A stretch of 64,000 nucleotides of DNA from Byssochlamys sp. IMV 00236 (taxonomy: Eukaryota; Ascomycota; Eurotiomycetes; Eurotiales; Thermoascaceae), in the NCBI GenBank assembly GCA_001931875.2, contig MSJH02000787.1, positions 88,690 through 152,689 of the forward strand. Direction: 5' to 3'. Positions 34,417-47,086 of the stretch are shown here, one piece after another (within the stretch, counting starts at the first letter, position 1; the number at the start of each line of letters is the position of its first letter). The notes under the pieces were generated by a model. The model was not told the origin of the DNA and did not search any database. It saw nothing but the letters and a program-made list of their open reading frames with translations. A program made the position numbers and the translations under genes.

Positions 34417-36798
34417 TCATTGCTGTGTCTTCCCAGCTTCCCTGACCTGAATCATGAAACCGTCCTCATCACCAGCTGAGTCCAAAAGCCAGTATTTACC
34501 AACGCCCGCATTGGGGATATGTCCACCACCAAACCCGGTGGGGACAGGAGAGTTCTGAGCGCCTTGGGTTTTGGTACCGAGATCATGGGGACCCCATCCA
34601 AGAATGTCTCTGACGGCCGCATGGCCGGCTTCGTCAGGCCCGAAGCCGAACAACTGCACCTGTAGGCAACCAAGGATTGCAACTGCAGCGCGGATCATAA
34701 CGCGATCGCCTTCAAACACCCAGCAATCCCAGACACGGCTCACACGCTCGAGGTCCAGGCCATTGGTGAAAAGAGAGCGGAACATAGGCTCCCAGATGTC
34801 CTCGTCGGACAGGTTCATATTTTCGCAAAGATGAGTAGATAGACGCGGGAACTTGTAGCGAAGGGCTGCGGAGGCGAGGGAATAGGTTCGGCCCTTGGCA
34901 CCTGGATCCGAAGTTAAAAATGCGAGCGGCAGCGGTCGATTCAGCGCATTGGCCATGACTAAGAACGCTGTCGCTGGAGTGGGCATCTGGAGGACGAGTA
35001 AGGCAGCAATGGACTATAAAAGCTTATCAGTACGGTCCCGGCCACGGCCGCCAGGCGCAAACTTACATGAAGACCGTAGATGTATCCCACATCACTTCGG
35101 TACATAGAATACGCTTCCAAGACATCAATCAAGGTCTCGCGTAACGGGCCCCCTTCCTGGAAGAGGTTCAAGTCGGGAAAGGCGTGGGAGACATCGTTTC
35201 TGATAGCAGAAAACCATTCCCGCATCCTCCGATTGCTTTCTCCCGCGTCGTCATTCGACTTGGACCGCACTTCCTTGGCCCTCATCAGCGCCTTCTTGTA
35301 GGTCTCCTCGGTCAGAGCGAGTTCATTGCCAATGGCTCGCTGCCACACCGCACCTCGCGAACGAGGCGTGACCCCGCGCCACCACAACTCGCGCGTACGA
35401 TGCTCGGACACCACGCGGTCCCAATCTGGGCAGACATAGTCGTCCCAGATTCGCTGGAGCGTCTGTCGCGTATTGTCTTTCTCGCACTGTGCCGACGCGG
35501 TTTTAGCGGCCCGTCGCTTGTCTAGAATCAATTGGTTAGCAATAAGTCAGACGAGGGGATGGTCGAGACTTACCAGCTTCTCGGGACTGGGCCATCATCC
35601 TCTTGTACTCCCTCAAATGCTTCTTTTCCTCCTTCTGATCCTTCGGGGGAAGCCAACTGGGCCGTGTCCGGCTCAGAACCTTCTCTTTCTCCTTGCTGAT
35701 GGGCAGGGGGTCGATCATGACGTTCGACTTTTGGAGCGGCGGCAGCTCGACGATGCCATTCGACCCTCGTTTCGAGTCTATGCTGGTCCTGCGCGAGGAC
35801 CTGCCGCTCCGGATGCCATCCAAAGGTCTCTTGGAATCATCAGCATGATACTCGAGGGCTTCCGTTAAAATCCTCGCTTCCTCCGATAATTCCGACATTA
35901 CGATATGATAGGAATTAGTACGTGGATTGCGGGGCGAGATCTGGCCACTTTTGGGTCCGGCAGAAGTTGACCTCGAGACCCTTGATCTGGAACGAGGCAG
36001 CGAAGGGGACGTTCGAGGAGAAGTCCTCGGGGAGACGGGGGCTTCTGGGACCGCATGAGACAGCGGCAGAGGCCTCGGGATCGCGCCGCCCCTGGCGTCC
36101 GGGCTTGCACTTCGCGATGCGACTCGCTCCTCATAGGGACGAGGAGAGATGGGGACGTTCCACAAGCTGGCGTCGTCGGGCAGATCCTCATCAGAATCAT
36201 GGTACTCCTCTTCCAACTCTTTGACGGACTTGCGAGTTGGCTGCCATGACCCTCGACGCCCTCCGTTCCGGGCAGAGAGGGGAGAAAGGGCGAGCGTACT
36301 GCTACTCGGGGATGGAGACAGTATCGATGCCGGATTGCTGGGAGACGGAGAGCGTGACCGTCGACGTCCTGAGGATCGGATCGGGAGCGAAGGGACGGAG
36401 GGACTGGTAAAATCCCTGCGGCCACTCTTGCGTGACGCGTTGAGGGATTCCAGGTTCTTCTGGGCGATTGCCCCGTTGACCTGACCCTGCAGCGGAGGAT
36501 AATCGATCTTCGTCTTCGGCCCCGAAGTCAATTCTCGACTGCAGGAGAGCATAGATGTGCTCTTGGCGCGATTGGCGGTGGGCATCGTGCGCGTTGCGGA
36601 TCGCGGCAGGGCGGTAGTATAGGGGTCCATGAAGGGCACGTCCGCGTCGTCCTCGAGACCGATCTCTTCAAAGTTGGAAATGTCCGTGAACAGGCCATCC
36701 GGGCCAGAGAATTGGGAGGATGATTGGAAGGAGGAGGATTTGGAGGATTTGGACCCAGACAACTCGGGGGGAGAGTTGGGCGTGCAGACGACCGCCAT
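34417..36798 (-). CDS. TBC-domain protein (TBC1D12/14-like RabGAP fold) with atypical catalytic fingers
   Basis: Three exons, 36798-35574, 35521-35067 and 35013-34417, give 758 residues. Introns of 52 and 53 nt have GTAAGT donors and TAG acceptors, in phases 1 and 0. The start is the ATG at 36798. Residues 1 to about 390 are disordered, Ser/Arg/Pro-rich. The TBC domain follows: [20 protein letters not shown], then [20 protein letters not shown], then [20 protein letters not shown] and [11 protein letters not shown]. Normal RabGAPs use IxxDxxR and YxQG. Here the sequence is IRNDVSHAF (His521 in place of Arg) and YIYG (Tyr557 in place of Gln). The protein may therefore bind Rab without stimulating hydrolysis. 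Target Rab unknown. Confidence 0.85.
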
Positions 36799-39267
36799 GT
36801 CCACCAGGGCTGGCACCGAATATCACGCCGGTTTAGATAACGAGGGGATCGGGGAATTAGCGACCGCGACAGGGCGAGAGCGACCAAACGATAGTTCTTG
36901 GGAGGTTCGATCGAGCGGACCTGGCTCAACGACGAATGTCCCGGAAATGCGCGGTTGATGCCGTGCTTGCTTGCTGCTGTAAACGAATGGCAGGGGAATC
37001 AGTCGACTGCTGACTTTTTTTTTTGGCGTTGTTGGTGAAGGCGGCTACTGCTCGCAGTAGCTCAGACCGCAGCAAGAGAGTAAGCACGACGAGGGGGATT
37101 GCTCAGAAAAAACGAGAGTCTGGGGTGTTGGGTTGAAGTTAACCACGACGGTGGAAGGGCCCAATGACGGACATGGGGACGAGAGAGTAAACGATGGAAG
37201 ACGGGCCAGGGGAGAAAGAAGCAGAAGCAGAAGTAGATAGAAGAAGAAGAAGAAGAAGAAGAAGAAGAGAAGCAGTTGGAGAAAGACGAGACTGGACTGG
37301 ACTGGACTGGAGTGACGAGTGGAGAGGGGATGATACGGTCTGGAATCCGGGATGGTGGACGGGATGGGCTGTCACTGCCTGAGGCTGCCAGATCAGGGAT
37401 GGCCTAATATTATTATTATTGCTTCTAGCCTGGCAGCCACGGGCGACGATCTGATCGTTTGCCAGTTTGGAAAACTTGCGAGACGCTGGCTAGGGTGCTT
37501 TCGGTTTAGACGCTGTCAAGGGGTGGCTAGTAGTCTAGCCTGGCAGGCGAGATGAGATGCTGGCAAGATTAGGATGTCCCTCTGGGTCTCCTGCCCTAGA
37601 GTAAAATAAAATAATAATACATAATAATCATCATTCAACGATAACTAACAGACATGGTCTGTCCCATCAACAACAATAACAACAACAATAATAATAATAA
37701 ACACTTCTTCTTCTTCTTCTTCTCTCTCGCTGCCCCTGACCCAACCCCGTGATCTCCTGCAACCGTGGCTCGCTCCTTCTCCTTGTGTGCCTGCTGTGGC
37801 TGATCCCTCAAGGGACGGCATATGATTGGCGACAATCCCCACTCTTCGGCTGTGCTCCTGTGGCTAGGGCGGCCCCCCTCTTCGTCTCCCAAAATGTGCA
37901 AAAAGTCAATGCCGGAAACAGCGGGTCTTTTCTCGGCCACGAGGCAACAATAGCAGTTGTTAGCAGTAGTCAGTCAGTCCCTCCAGCTGCACACGGAAAG
38001 ATGACCAGTAGGACACAATAATGATAATAGAGGATATGATTTCTGAAAACGCTGATAGATAGTAATAGCATCGACGAGCTCGTGGAGACTTTGTCGTCAT
38101 ACACAAGGCCTTATGGTACGGTACATGGCTGCTGCATCTGCCATCGCAGGGTTCCACCGAGTCAATCCATCGGGAACTATTGCCATACCATACATAGCTC
38201 GAGAGGATTTTCCCTGTGGCATGTCTTCTCCGCACGCAAAGACCGGTTGCATGTCTCAGGAATCAGCACACAGGACTTGCTGCTCAACTGGCAGCGCACA
38301 AAGCATGCAGGACGGACATCATCCATACCTCGACGATTGATCCAGCCTTGGTATGAAGGGAGAATACCGATTGAGAGGCGGTGAAACCCGGCATTGGCAG
38401 AATGGCCAAATAACGATCGCTGTCAACCTTTCCTTAGTATGTAATACAGAACATACTCGGACGCTGCTGGCCACTTCGAATCGGGACAGCATACTTAAGC
38501 CCTCAGCTCCCCCTCATCGCGCCCATGAGAAGGGCCTGTCGAGCACAGATCGCGATGTCTTGCCCTCCGTTGACATGCGCATACCAGATCTCGACAGATG
38601 GGGATCGCGGGCCGTGCTCCCACAGGCTGATTCCCTGCTGTTTATCCGTGGACATCCACGGATCAAACCACTCATGACGTGTGAGCAACCCACACGATTC
38701 AAATCGTTCATACAACAATACAACCCGCTCTATCCGGGTCTCCACTGACGCGTCCGCACACGTTGTGAATCTGATCAGATCATCAATTATTCGGTACCGC
38801 CAAGAACGCGGGGGTTAGCCTATGAATAGATCCGGGAATCTTCGCCGCAGCCTGGCATCTATGCTGTAGGCATTGATGCTAGTTTTGTTAGGGATATCTT
38901 GTTGCAGGGTTCAGGTCTTGCTGGTCAGCTTGAGCGACACTAACGCCAGGCATAAGTTCACTTCATGTATTAGGATGAAATCCATGTATGATCTATCTAA
39001 AACGATATACTTGATCTGTAATAGACCGCTTCTGATTCCCATATGCACAAACCTGACCAACAGATAATAATGTCCAATAGATATACTGTACAATGATACT
39101 GTAGAAACCTAGCATGAAATCTAACTAACTGAACCATCAAAACATCCCCTCAAAGTCTCAATTCACATCAGATCTATTCCGGTAGTACTTCCCTCTCAAT
39201 CATCCTCTCTTGAAAAATCAAATCAACACAATCTCCCCTGCCTAGATAGCCCACATTCCTCAGGAGC
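36799..39267. other. intergenic, about 2.5 kb: TBC gene promoter and DUF202 gene 3' region
   Basis: No gene was recognised. A (GAA)n tract lies at about 37240-37268 and TTC/AAT microsatellites at about 37665-37722. The left part should be the TBC gene promoter; the remainder is unassigned. Confidence 0.45.
37240..37268. repeat. (GAA)n microsatellite
   Basis: About ten GAA units, about 440 bp upstream of the TBC gene start; they read as a TTC pyrimidine tract on the coding strand. Confidence 0.85.
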
Positions 39268-39864
39268 TCACTCCCTCTTCTCCCCCTTCCCAATCCCAAT
39301 CAACGAAACCGCCAACGGCCCCGAGTCGGACACACTCCGTCTCCAATCGAAATGCATCACCGTCGCAAAAACCCCCAACGAACCACCCGTCATCAGAATC
39401 GGCCCCCAGATCCCGGGAACAAACACTCCGCGCATCAAGTGATTCCGCACAGCCACGTACCGATATAACCCATACCCGAAGCACCAAATACTGATCCCCT
39501 GACAGACACGACTGGCAACAAGGTCTGCTCCGGTTCTTCCAGGGGAGTCTGAATTCGGAATCTCTGCTGCTTTTGCCTTGTTGCGGTCGCTGGTCGAAGA
39601 TAAGAGTTTTCCATTATGATCTGATGGATTACTATTATTGTCGTTAATAATAATAGTACCACCACCACCACCCTTACCCCCCCACCGCTCATTGACCATT
39701 CGATCAATAAGACTTAATCGACCCAGGGCCAGCGCCATCGCTGCAAACGCGAGTCCCATTCGAGTCCAGGATAGGAAAGTTCGCTCATTAGCTAGGTGGT
39801 CGCGCAGTTCGGAGCCTGAGTTGGCGATCGGTTTGGGGAGAAGGCGGCGGATGAAGGAGAGCAT
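39268..39864 (-). CDS. DUF202 family small membrane protein
   Basis: An intronless protein of 198 residues from the ATG at 39864. The N-terminal signature ELRDHLANERTFLSWTRMGLA is that of DUF202 (bacterial YidH-like, also related to the Vtc1 membrane fold). About three membrane segments are visible: TRMGLAFAAMALALGRLSL, then ISIWCFGYGLYRYVAV, then WGPILMTGGSLGVFATVM. Between segments 1 and 2 lies a Gly/Asn-rich loop (about 60-110) encoded partly by repeats. The molecular function of the family is not known. A TTTC repeat lies directly before the start codon on the leader side. Confidence 0.85.
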   Translation of the reverse strand: MLSFIRRLLPKPIANSGSELRDHLANERTFLSWTRMGLAFAAMALALGRLSLIDRMVNERWGGKGGGGGTIIINDNNSNPSDHNGKLLSSTSDRNKAKAAEIPNSDSPGRTGADLVASRVCQGISIWCFGYGLYRYVAVRNHLMRGVFVPGIWGPILMTGGSLGVFATVMHFDWRRSVSDSGPLAVSLIGIGKGEKRE

Positions 39865-40675
39865 TTTTCTTTCTTTCTTTCTTTCTTGGCTCTTTAATTG
39901 TGTGCCTGGGTAGTAAGGGTCGGATATTAAGATTGATGATGATGATATGGGACGTTATCTAGTAGCCAAAATCGAGTCCCTCCCATGGGTAAGACTGAAA
40001 AATAGGTAGATAGATAGGTACGTGTTCTATATAAACCGGAGCTGAGGTTACCGACCGACCCTCAGATACGGAAAGTTGCTTTTGCAATTTTAAGTACTTG
40101 AAAACCCCACAAATATCGTTTACAATTCCCATTGCAGTACTTTCAGTTTAAGCGAATACGTGAATTTTCTTCTTCTTCTTCTTCTTCTTTTCTTTGTATT
40201 CCATATAGATTATTTATAATAGAAGTCATTATCTATTGTAGGGTACTAGATTCATTTCCTGATGACCGCAAGGTTTATATCTGGACGAATTTGGGGCTTC
40301 TATTGTGATACGATATTTATTTCCGAACATCACTCTTGTATTGTCGCGAGTTAGATACCTCAACTTAAAGTCGTCCTTGAACAGTCATTGTCGGTCGCCC
40401 AAGGAATAACTAAGAGTGGAAGTCCTCCAACTAATAGTAACACTAGTAATTCTAAGATGCATGTGTCATTGGAGGGAGGCATTGAGGTGCGCTGTGTTCC
40501 TAGTAGCAGGACAGAGGCGTCTACAATGTCGCTGGGAAATATGCATTAACTATGCGCCGATCGCAGTATTTTAAACTATTACACGGAGTGATAGACACTG
40601 AAAGAAAAACGAGGGTATCGTAGGTGAATACATAACCTCTGTCGAGTACTTCCTCTCCCAAACATGTTCGCTAGA
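39865..40675. other. intergenic: DUF202 gene promoter and tert 3' region
   Basis: A TTTC repeat (about 39867-39886) directly precedes the DUF202 start, and a TTC tract lies at about 40168-40190. No gene was recognised. Confidence 0.5.
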
Positions 40676-43600
40676 CTAGAATCTCCAGCCTTCAAAGATT
40701 CTCTCTCCATTCTTCACTGCTTTTCTTAGCAGAACCGCCTCCCGATCAGTCATCGGACGAGCTGATTTCCCAACAAGCTCCAGCCAGTGTAAGACTTCCG
40801 AGAACTGCGTTTGCTTGCGTCCCAGCACGAAACGAAAGGCAGCAGCGGCGAGGTACTCAGCTTGCGCTCGCTTGATATTGCAGACGGTCTCGCGTTTGGT
40901 GCCTTGTCTCGACTGGCTCAGTTTCGTAGCCAAGGTGATCACGTCCCGGATAGTCCTGATAATCACGGTCGAGGAGGGCCGTGTACGCTTGCTAAGACTC
41001 TTCAGATACTGATACATCCTCATAGCCCAATCGGCAAAAGTAGCATATAGATTAGAAAGCACGACGGGAAATGAGTTGTGCATCGTATTCATGAACATGG
41101 CCCGAAACACAGAGGGGAAGGCCCCCAAGATCTTCTTGTTGAACGAGTAGCCAGGCGCTTGGCTTACTTCAACTGTAAGCGAATCTGCTATCGCATTGGA
41201 AGCGGGATCTCCAGTGGTAAGCAGACGATCCCGATCCCTTTGGATTTCTAGAGTGTGAGTATCAATGAGCATTCCGCAGTACGCAAGCCGAGACCCAATA
41301 AGACGTGGGATCAGGACTCCATCTATAGAAGCCTCAAAGTTGACGAGACTCTTCTCTGGATTCACAGTAACGCCATAGTCCGGTTGTCCCCTGACCATGA
41401 GTTCTAGAAATCGCGTTGCAAGCTTAGAATCCCATGTGATGAGTAGGAAATCATCAATCAGCCGAAAGAGCACGGCCTCCGGACCCGAAAGGAACCCCAG
41501 CACCTCTTGCTCCAGTCTCCCGTAGAAGAAATTGCAGAGATTACTCGATAGAACTGAGCCCTGCGGTATCCCGTTCTTCTGTCTGAAATATTTCTTTCCA
41601 ATCTTGATTATGTTGCGTCGTATATGCTCTTCGAGCAAATCAAGCAGATCTTCCTTGCTGTGCTCCCATAGCCTACCTGTATCGACAAGGACCGCGTTGC
41701 TTCTGATGGCCCTAGTCGCTGGTGCGCCGGTAGGATCATTCACCGGAGCGGCTCTTGCACCAAACTTTTTGACAGGTTTGCCTTGTTGAAGATCTATTGC
41801 TGGTTTGATTTGGACCTGTTTCGTTACGCAGTACGCTTCATTAGCGACCAGTTCTTCCATCAATGCAATCAACCTGCTCTGTGGAATGGTATCGAAGCAA
41901 GACTGGACATCCAGCTTGACAAAGTACAGACGCTTGTCTCTGGATATTGACCCTTCACCTGAGCTCTCACGATGAAAATTGTCCTTGAAAGCCTGCAGTC
42001 TCGGAAGAAGGTCGGACACAGAATTCATGCCCGCCCCAAATATTCCCGGATGCGTCGCCTTTTCGTAGTTGAGTACGCTAGATAAAGGAGCCAGGATAGA
42101 ATTTATGCTTGGTGCCAGCAGCATTTTCCTTCCCGTTCGCACCTTTACCGTTCTCCTTCGGAGGTTGACAATAGGACGGGCCCCTGAACCCTTTGGAAGG
42201 AGTCTTAAGGTGCTATATCCTAATGACCTCCTTGTCAGGATCCGTTCTGCTTTATCTCGTTTCATCTCCTCCAGCATCGACGATTTCAAATGCGCTAGGG
42301 GATCTGCTGAGAGCATACGCCATGTATCATGGCGGAAGTAGAATAGTCGATTACGATGCATCTGTGACTCCGTCACATAGAAATGACTTCTGATTATAGG
42401 GACCAGTAGTGAGTCGAATATATAGTATACGAGCTCGTGAAGAAGTTCAGTACGCTTTTGCAGATCCGTTAGGCAGAGCTTCTGTTGCGTGGGGCGATGG
42501 TCTCCTTGCTGATTTCGAACTTCCATCCAAGGTATGCTTGAGACCTAGATCGAGTCAGTCAGCTTCGTCCGTATGCAAGAGATGACTATGAACCCGACCT
42601 TCAAACCCACACACACTTGATGGAGACTAATGCTCTCGAATCTACGCAGGCGTATGAATCTATCCACATTCTTTAGGATGATCTGCCGGTTCCACTGGCC
42701 CTCTTGACCGACGCCATAAAACCCATTGGGAACCAGCTTCTGTAAGACGGCCCGGCAAAATGCGGATACGGAGGAAGCTGGGGTGGCATAGTCAGTTAAA
42801 CAGAGCTTCTGTTTCTTCTGGTCCATATTTGTGTCCAATTGTGACAGTGACTCGAGCGGAGGCTCAGACCGCAGGTCATTGGATCCTAAGGAAGGGCTAG
42901 GGCAGTTTAGCTGAGTAACCAGCTGTTCTGACTTCTGAGAGCTAGGATCATGACTGGGGTTGGGAGAAAAGCACGGCGGATGGCTTTGCTGCAATCCGGT
43001 TAGCCCTTTGCCAGAGGAAGTGATAGTTACATGGGTCCTACCTCTATAGGGCAATAGTAGTCAAGAAGCTTGGTGTATGGGCAGCGCTGGTTCCCCTTTT
43101 GTAGCTTCTGGACCAATTCCACTGCCTTCCCGCGGAGCCTTTTTGGGATCTTGGGACGCCGTTCATCTTGGACAGACTTAGCCTCCTCCTCATCAGCCGC
43201 TGATGGGTGTACGCGATGTGATTTCCGCCCTTCTATCCAACCGATCTCTTCCTCTCGAAAAGTATAGTCTTTGTATGGAAACGCAGTCTCCCGCGAATCT
43301 ACAGATGAGGTGAAGACATTGTGTAAACCAAATTGCCTTGGGAAGATGTATTTCATCACGTGCACCGTGTGGCTCAAGCAGTCTGCCAACGGGAACCGGT
43401 TCAGTACATCTGGCAAAGGGTCAGCTGACAGATGAAAATCCACAAGTTATCGGACGAAAAGCGCGCACGTACGAGTATGCTTAAGACCAAAACGAACATG
43501 AGCCTGCGCATTTAGGGCGACGCGTGCGTATAGCATACGTCGACGACAGAATATAATGCTGTTCGGCTTATGAAGGACAGGAGCGCCTCGAGCTTGGCTA

Positions 43601-44511
43601 GGGTTCTTGTCAGAGCTAAGACGCTGTCCTTCTGTCTGTTTTGGATCCAGTTCCAGCTCGGAAAGAGGGATTCCTAATGATGTTATAAGCCAAGAGTCCT
43701 TCAATGACAGCCACAGACTTACCGCTGAGCTGGTAGAATGCCCCTTTCTCATTGTCCATACAACTGAAAATGCCACAGTCCAGCAGCAATCTCAGCATAA
43801 TCTCCTCCCCGTTCTGTCCCATAAGGTCCAGAACTTCCGTCCATGGCGCACGCTTCAATGCCAAAACATTTGGGTTGGGATACCGAGCCACTATACCCGG
43901 GATACTGCTGGCCAGAGCGCCTAGCTCAGTGGAGTCGAGATTATGGGTCGTAGTACGTTGATACCCATGAGCAAGAATGTGTCGAGGTGTATGATGTGAG
44001 AAGCATACTCGATTAAACAACGTGCGGATTACAAAATCAACAATCTGTTTCTTGATTAGATGCAAGAATTGCAAAAGCGCAAGACAGAACGTACCTCTGA
44101 TTGCAGACAGAAGGGTCCCGTATCTGTGCTGGCTAGAGACGATTTGTACTGCGACTGGGTGAAAGCAGCCAAGTGCTTCTGAGTTTCCTTATCGTCCTTC
44201 GGGTGAGGCTCGCGGAGAACACCCACGAGGGTGGAATCTAAGAGGGTCGAGAGGGCTTCGTTGTCGTGATCGCGTGGAGTGTCAGCGCCCTGCCGACCTA
44301 GCGAGGCAATCCGGCGCCGTCTGGACTTGGAGGATGAGGGCAGCTGCTCCAGCAGATACTGCCTTAAGGTCAATACACGCCGATAGTATCGTGATATCAC
44401 TGGGTGGGTTGCTTGGTTCTCGCGGGATGGCTTCGACGCGACTTGAACGCGCTTGGCAAGCGATGGTTGCGTCCCCGGCTCTCTCGCGGGACGCTTCCTC
44501 TTCTTCCCCAT
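40676..44511 (-). CDS. tert: telomerase reverse transcriptase, catalytic subunit
   Basis: Six exons, 44511-44095, 44044-43723, 43673-43473, 43409-43042, 42988-42599 and 42544-40676, give 1188 residues, normal for fungal TERT. Phases agree at every junction, and each join rebuilds a conserved block: the CP-type motif (CRRRMLYARVALNA, then KHTHVLNRFP), YIFPRQFGLHNVF, and the T motif (SVSAFCRAVLQKLVPNGFYG, FIRLRRFESISLH). Exon 6 holds the whole reverse transcriptase domain: motif 1 LRLLPKGSGARPIVNLRR, motif A VKLDVQSCFD (Asp778), motif B NGIPQGSVLSSNLCNFFYG, motif C LIDDFLL (Asp930-Asp931) and motif E AYCGMLID. It copies telomerase RNA onto chromosome ends in the nucleus. Intron 1's acceptor (CAG at 44047-44045 rather than AAG) and the weak intron 5 donor (GTCGGG) are the uncertain points. 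Diverges from the RhoGEF gene. Confidence 0.95.
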
Positions 44512-47086
44512 TCTACTGCGGATCGATGACCAGGGTTCACTCTTGATTGAGGAATCTCAGAAGTCCGGAAGACTCTCTGACGCTTCAGTTAGCGTCAGGG
44601 ACCATGTGGGATCTATTTTGTGTTGGTGATTCTGACAGGGATCGGCGCAGCCTCACAGACGCGCTAAAAGAGTCGTGAACCCGCAAAGATCAACTGCAAT
44701 GTTGAATTTGTCAAAACATCACCATGCTATTATTGCCCAGTTCAGAAAGGAGGGCCGATTGTGGGTGATGGCGGCTCGCGCTTGGACACGCTAAACAAGC
44801 AATGGACTCATGGAGACGGTATGTCAAAACTCTATCGTGATTATTTGGTCAGAATCAGAAGTCAATTAATTAATTAACGGAGACAGGAGTGAACTCCAGC
44901 ACGGACCAAGACGCCTCACAAGGCGCAGAGCCACTTTTCGTCTGCGGACTTCCGAACGAGGCTGGGCCAGAACATCTGGATGGAGCCTGGTTACAAGTCC
45001 AGCTGGCAGGAGAGTCGAGACAAAGAGAAAAAGCGGCTGTGCTCGAGTAAAGAAGTGCTCAGGCCTGCCTGTTGACATCTCGCTCAGGAGTCAGGACTGA
45101 GGAGGATCTCATTATCATGTCTAGGGGTTGCAATAATTGTGAGCAGTCACTACAGATCAACAGACTAAGTACAGTACTTCATGTCAGCCGCAGCGGCTGT
45201 CAAACGAGAGAAGGATCTGGTCAATCAGCGGCATGGAAGCAACACTCGAGAGACAGGGGGGTTAAAGCAATTTGTCAGTCGCACAATAATGATAAGTATT
45301 AGTTATTATTAGTATTATTGTCTGGGTGCATCTGATAGATATGCGAAAACACTATCTACTACTCTGTCTCTGTCTCGACAGAGTAGTACTACGAAGTTGA
45401 GACCAGCAGCCTGGAGGTCCGTAAATGAGACTGTTTTAATAATAGTCAGCCATTAATATTGTTGATGACCCAGCCTGTTTCGAGGCCTTTGGAGCCAGTC
45501 GTTGCGCGTAAACTGTTTGTCGATGCTCCACCTGGATCCTCGTTTTCGTGGTGTTCATTAATTAAAGTAACCAGTGTAATAGTAGTGAAACAGCCCTCGA
45601 CACCCACTTTTTCAGGAACGACAAAACAAAAGCCAAAAGCCAAAAAAAAAAACAGATCCCGACAATCGACTCGGATCCATCGGCCGCACTACAGAAACTC
45701 TGATAAATATCTGGCTACGTACTACTAATACCTGGATGATTTATTCTACGACTGCTGAGGGATCGTCTCGAAAAAAATAACCCGCGGGCTGTGATCGCGA
45801 GAGTTACTTACTTACTCCCCGCACTGACTAGTTAGTTGGCGATTTGCACTACACTACACTTAAAGAGTAGTACACTTCTTAACTAACTACTACACTACCA
45901 CCGCGCTGGATCATCGAACCGGATCACCGCCGCTCAGTCCCTACTCGTCGCGATCGATCAGCCACATCCGTCCTGTTCTCCGGGGCTTCTCTTATCCAGC
46001 AAGTCTTCCGGAGATTGCGTGGCTGTGGATTGAGCTTTTTTTTCAGCGACTGACTGTGACTGTCTGCCCAGAAAGTCGCATCGAGCGGCCACGGGCAATC
46101 CAAGTCGAATCCGCACTATTGGCTTCGTGACAGCATAAACAGGGCTTGTCGGAGACTATCCTGCTCTAGCGGTGATCAAGTTGTCATTCTATCCAGAATC
46201 GAAGTCTAATCGCTTGTCGCTCTCCACTGCGTCCGCGAGTGGGGGAGAGACAAGCAAGGCTCGGCGGGCTGGGGGACAGAAAAACCGATCGAATCGACTC
46301 CTCATCGGTTCTCTCGGGCTCGCATCGACCAGAGAGATAAAAGAGTTGCTGACGGCCATTGGGGCATGTTTTGCTGGCCCAAACGAAACGAACCTCCATC
46401 GAAGTGGTCCGTATTACTGACATCCACGGCACCGGTTCGTGGTTTCATCGCCCTGCGGCCTGCACATCCGTACGACGGCCTTCGTCGTCATTCGCTCTGG
46501 CGCGTTTTCCTATCACAACCTTGCGCTGCAAACCAAAGCCTAGACTGGGTGGTTTCCTGTCCAACAGCACCATCACTGCGCGACCATCATAGGCGACCAG
46601 CATTCGAACAGGAAGCTCGTTGAACTGACTACTGACGGTAATACCATACCGTCTGTCTTGTCACTGGCGGCTTCAAGTCCAGTCTAACTTGACCCCCTCG
46701 CAGATTCGTCGAACACTGTCGGACAAGACTGACTCGCCCGCCGGCGTTTCGATCGCTCAGCACACATCAGCCCGCGGCCGTCCATCTATAATCCCCAAGT
46801 CTGGCATCTGGTTGTTTCAAAATCGGCTCTGGAATCAAACAGGAGAGTCGGTGATAGTGTGCGTTTCGGTCGCCTCAAGAATAATATGACGCTGGACTGA
46901 GGCGCCACCGGGATGAAAAGCCTCGTAGCCCAAAAGTAGTCGGTCAATCTGCGACATCGTCGTCGGCCTACCAGCCGTGAACAACACATCACGACCCCCC
47001 GACCAGTTTACTGTGCTCGGTGGACCCTTGAACCGCACGGGCCTGACGAGTCCACGCCTGCTGCTGCTCGTCGGCCTGACTGCAAG
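44512..47086. other. divergent intergenic region between tert and the RhoGEF gene
   Basis: About 2.6 kb, expected to hold both promoters and a long RhoGEF leader. A perfect 12-bp inverted repeat lies at 45357-45388. No coding gene was recognised; open frames up to 118 codons overlap each other on both strands and have no domain. Confidence 0.45.
45357..45388. repeat. perfect 12-bp inverted repeat (hairpin)
   Basis: TACTACTCTGTC at 45357-45368 is repeated inverted as GACAGAGTAGTA at 45377-45388, with an 8-nt loop. It could form a stem-loop or be a dimer-binding site; function unknown. Confidence 0.8.

Noticed and set aside
37071..37145. tRNA-like A box (AGTAGCTCAG) near 37080
   Set aside because: No matching B box (GGTTCRA) or foldable acceptor stem at a suitable distance.
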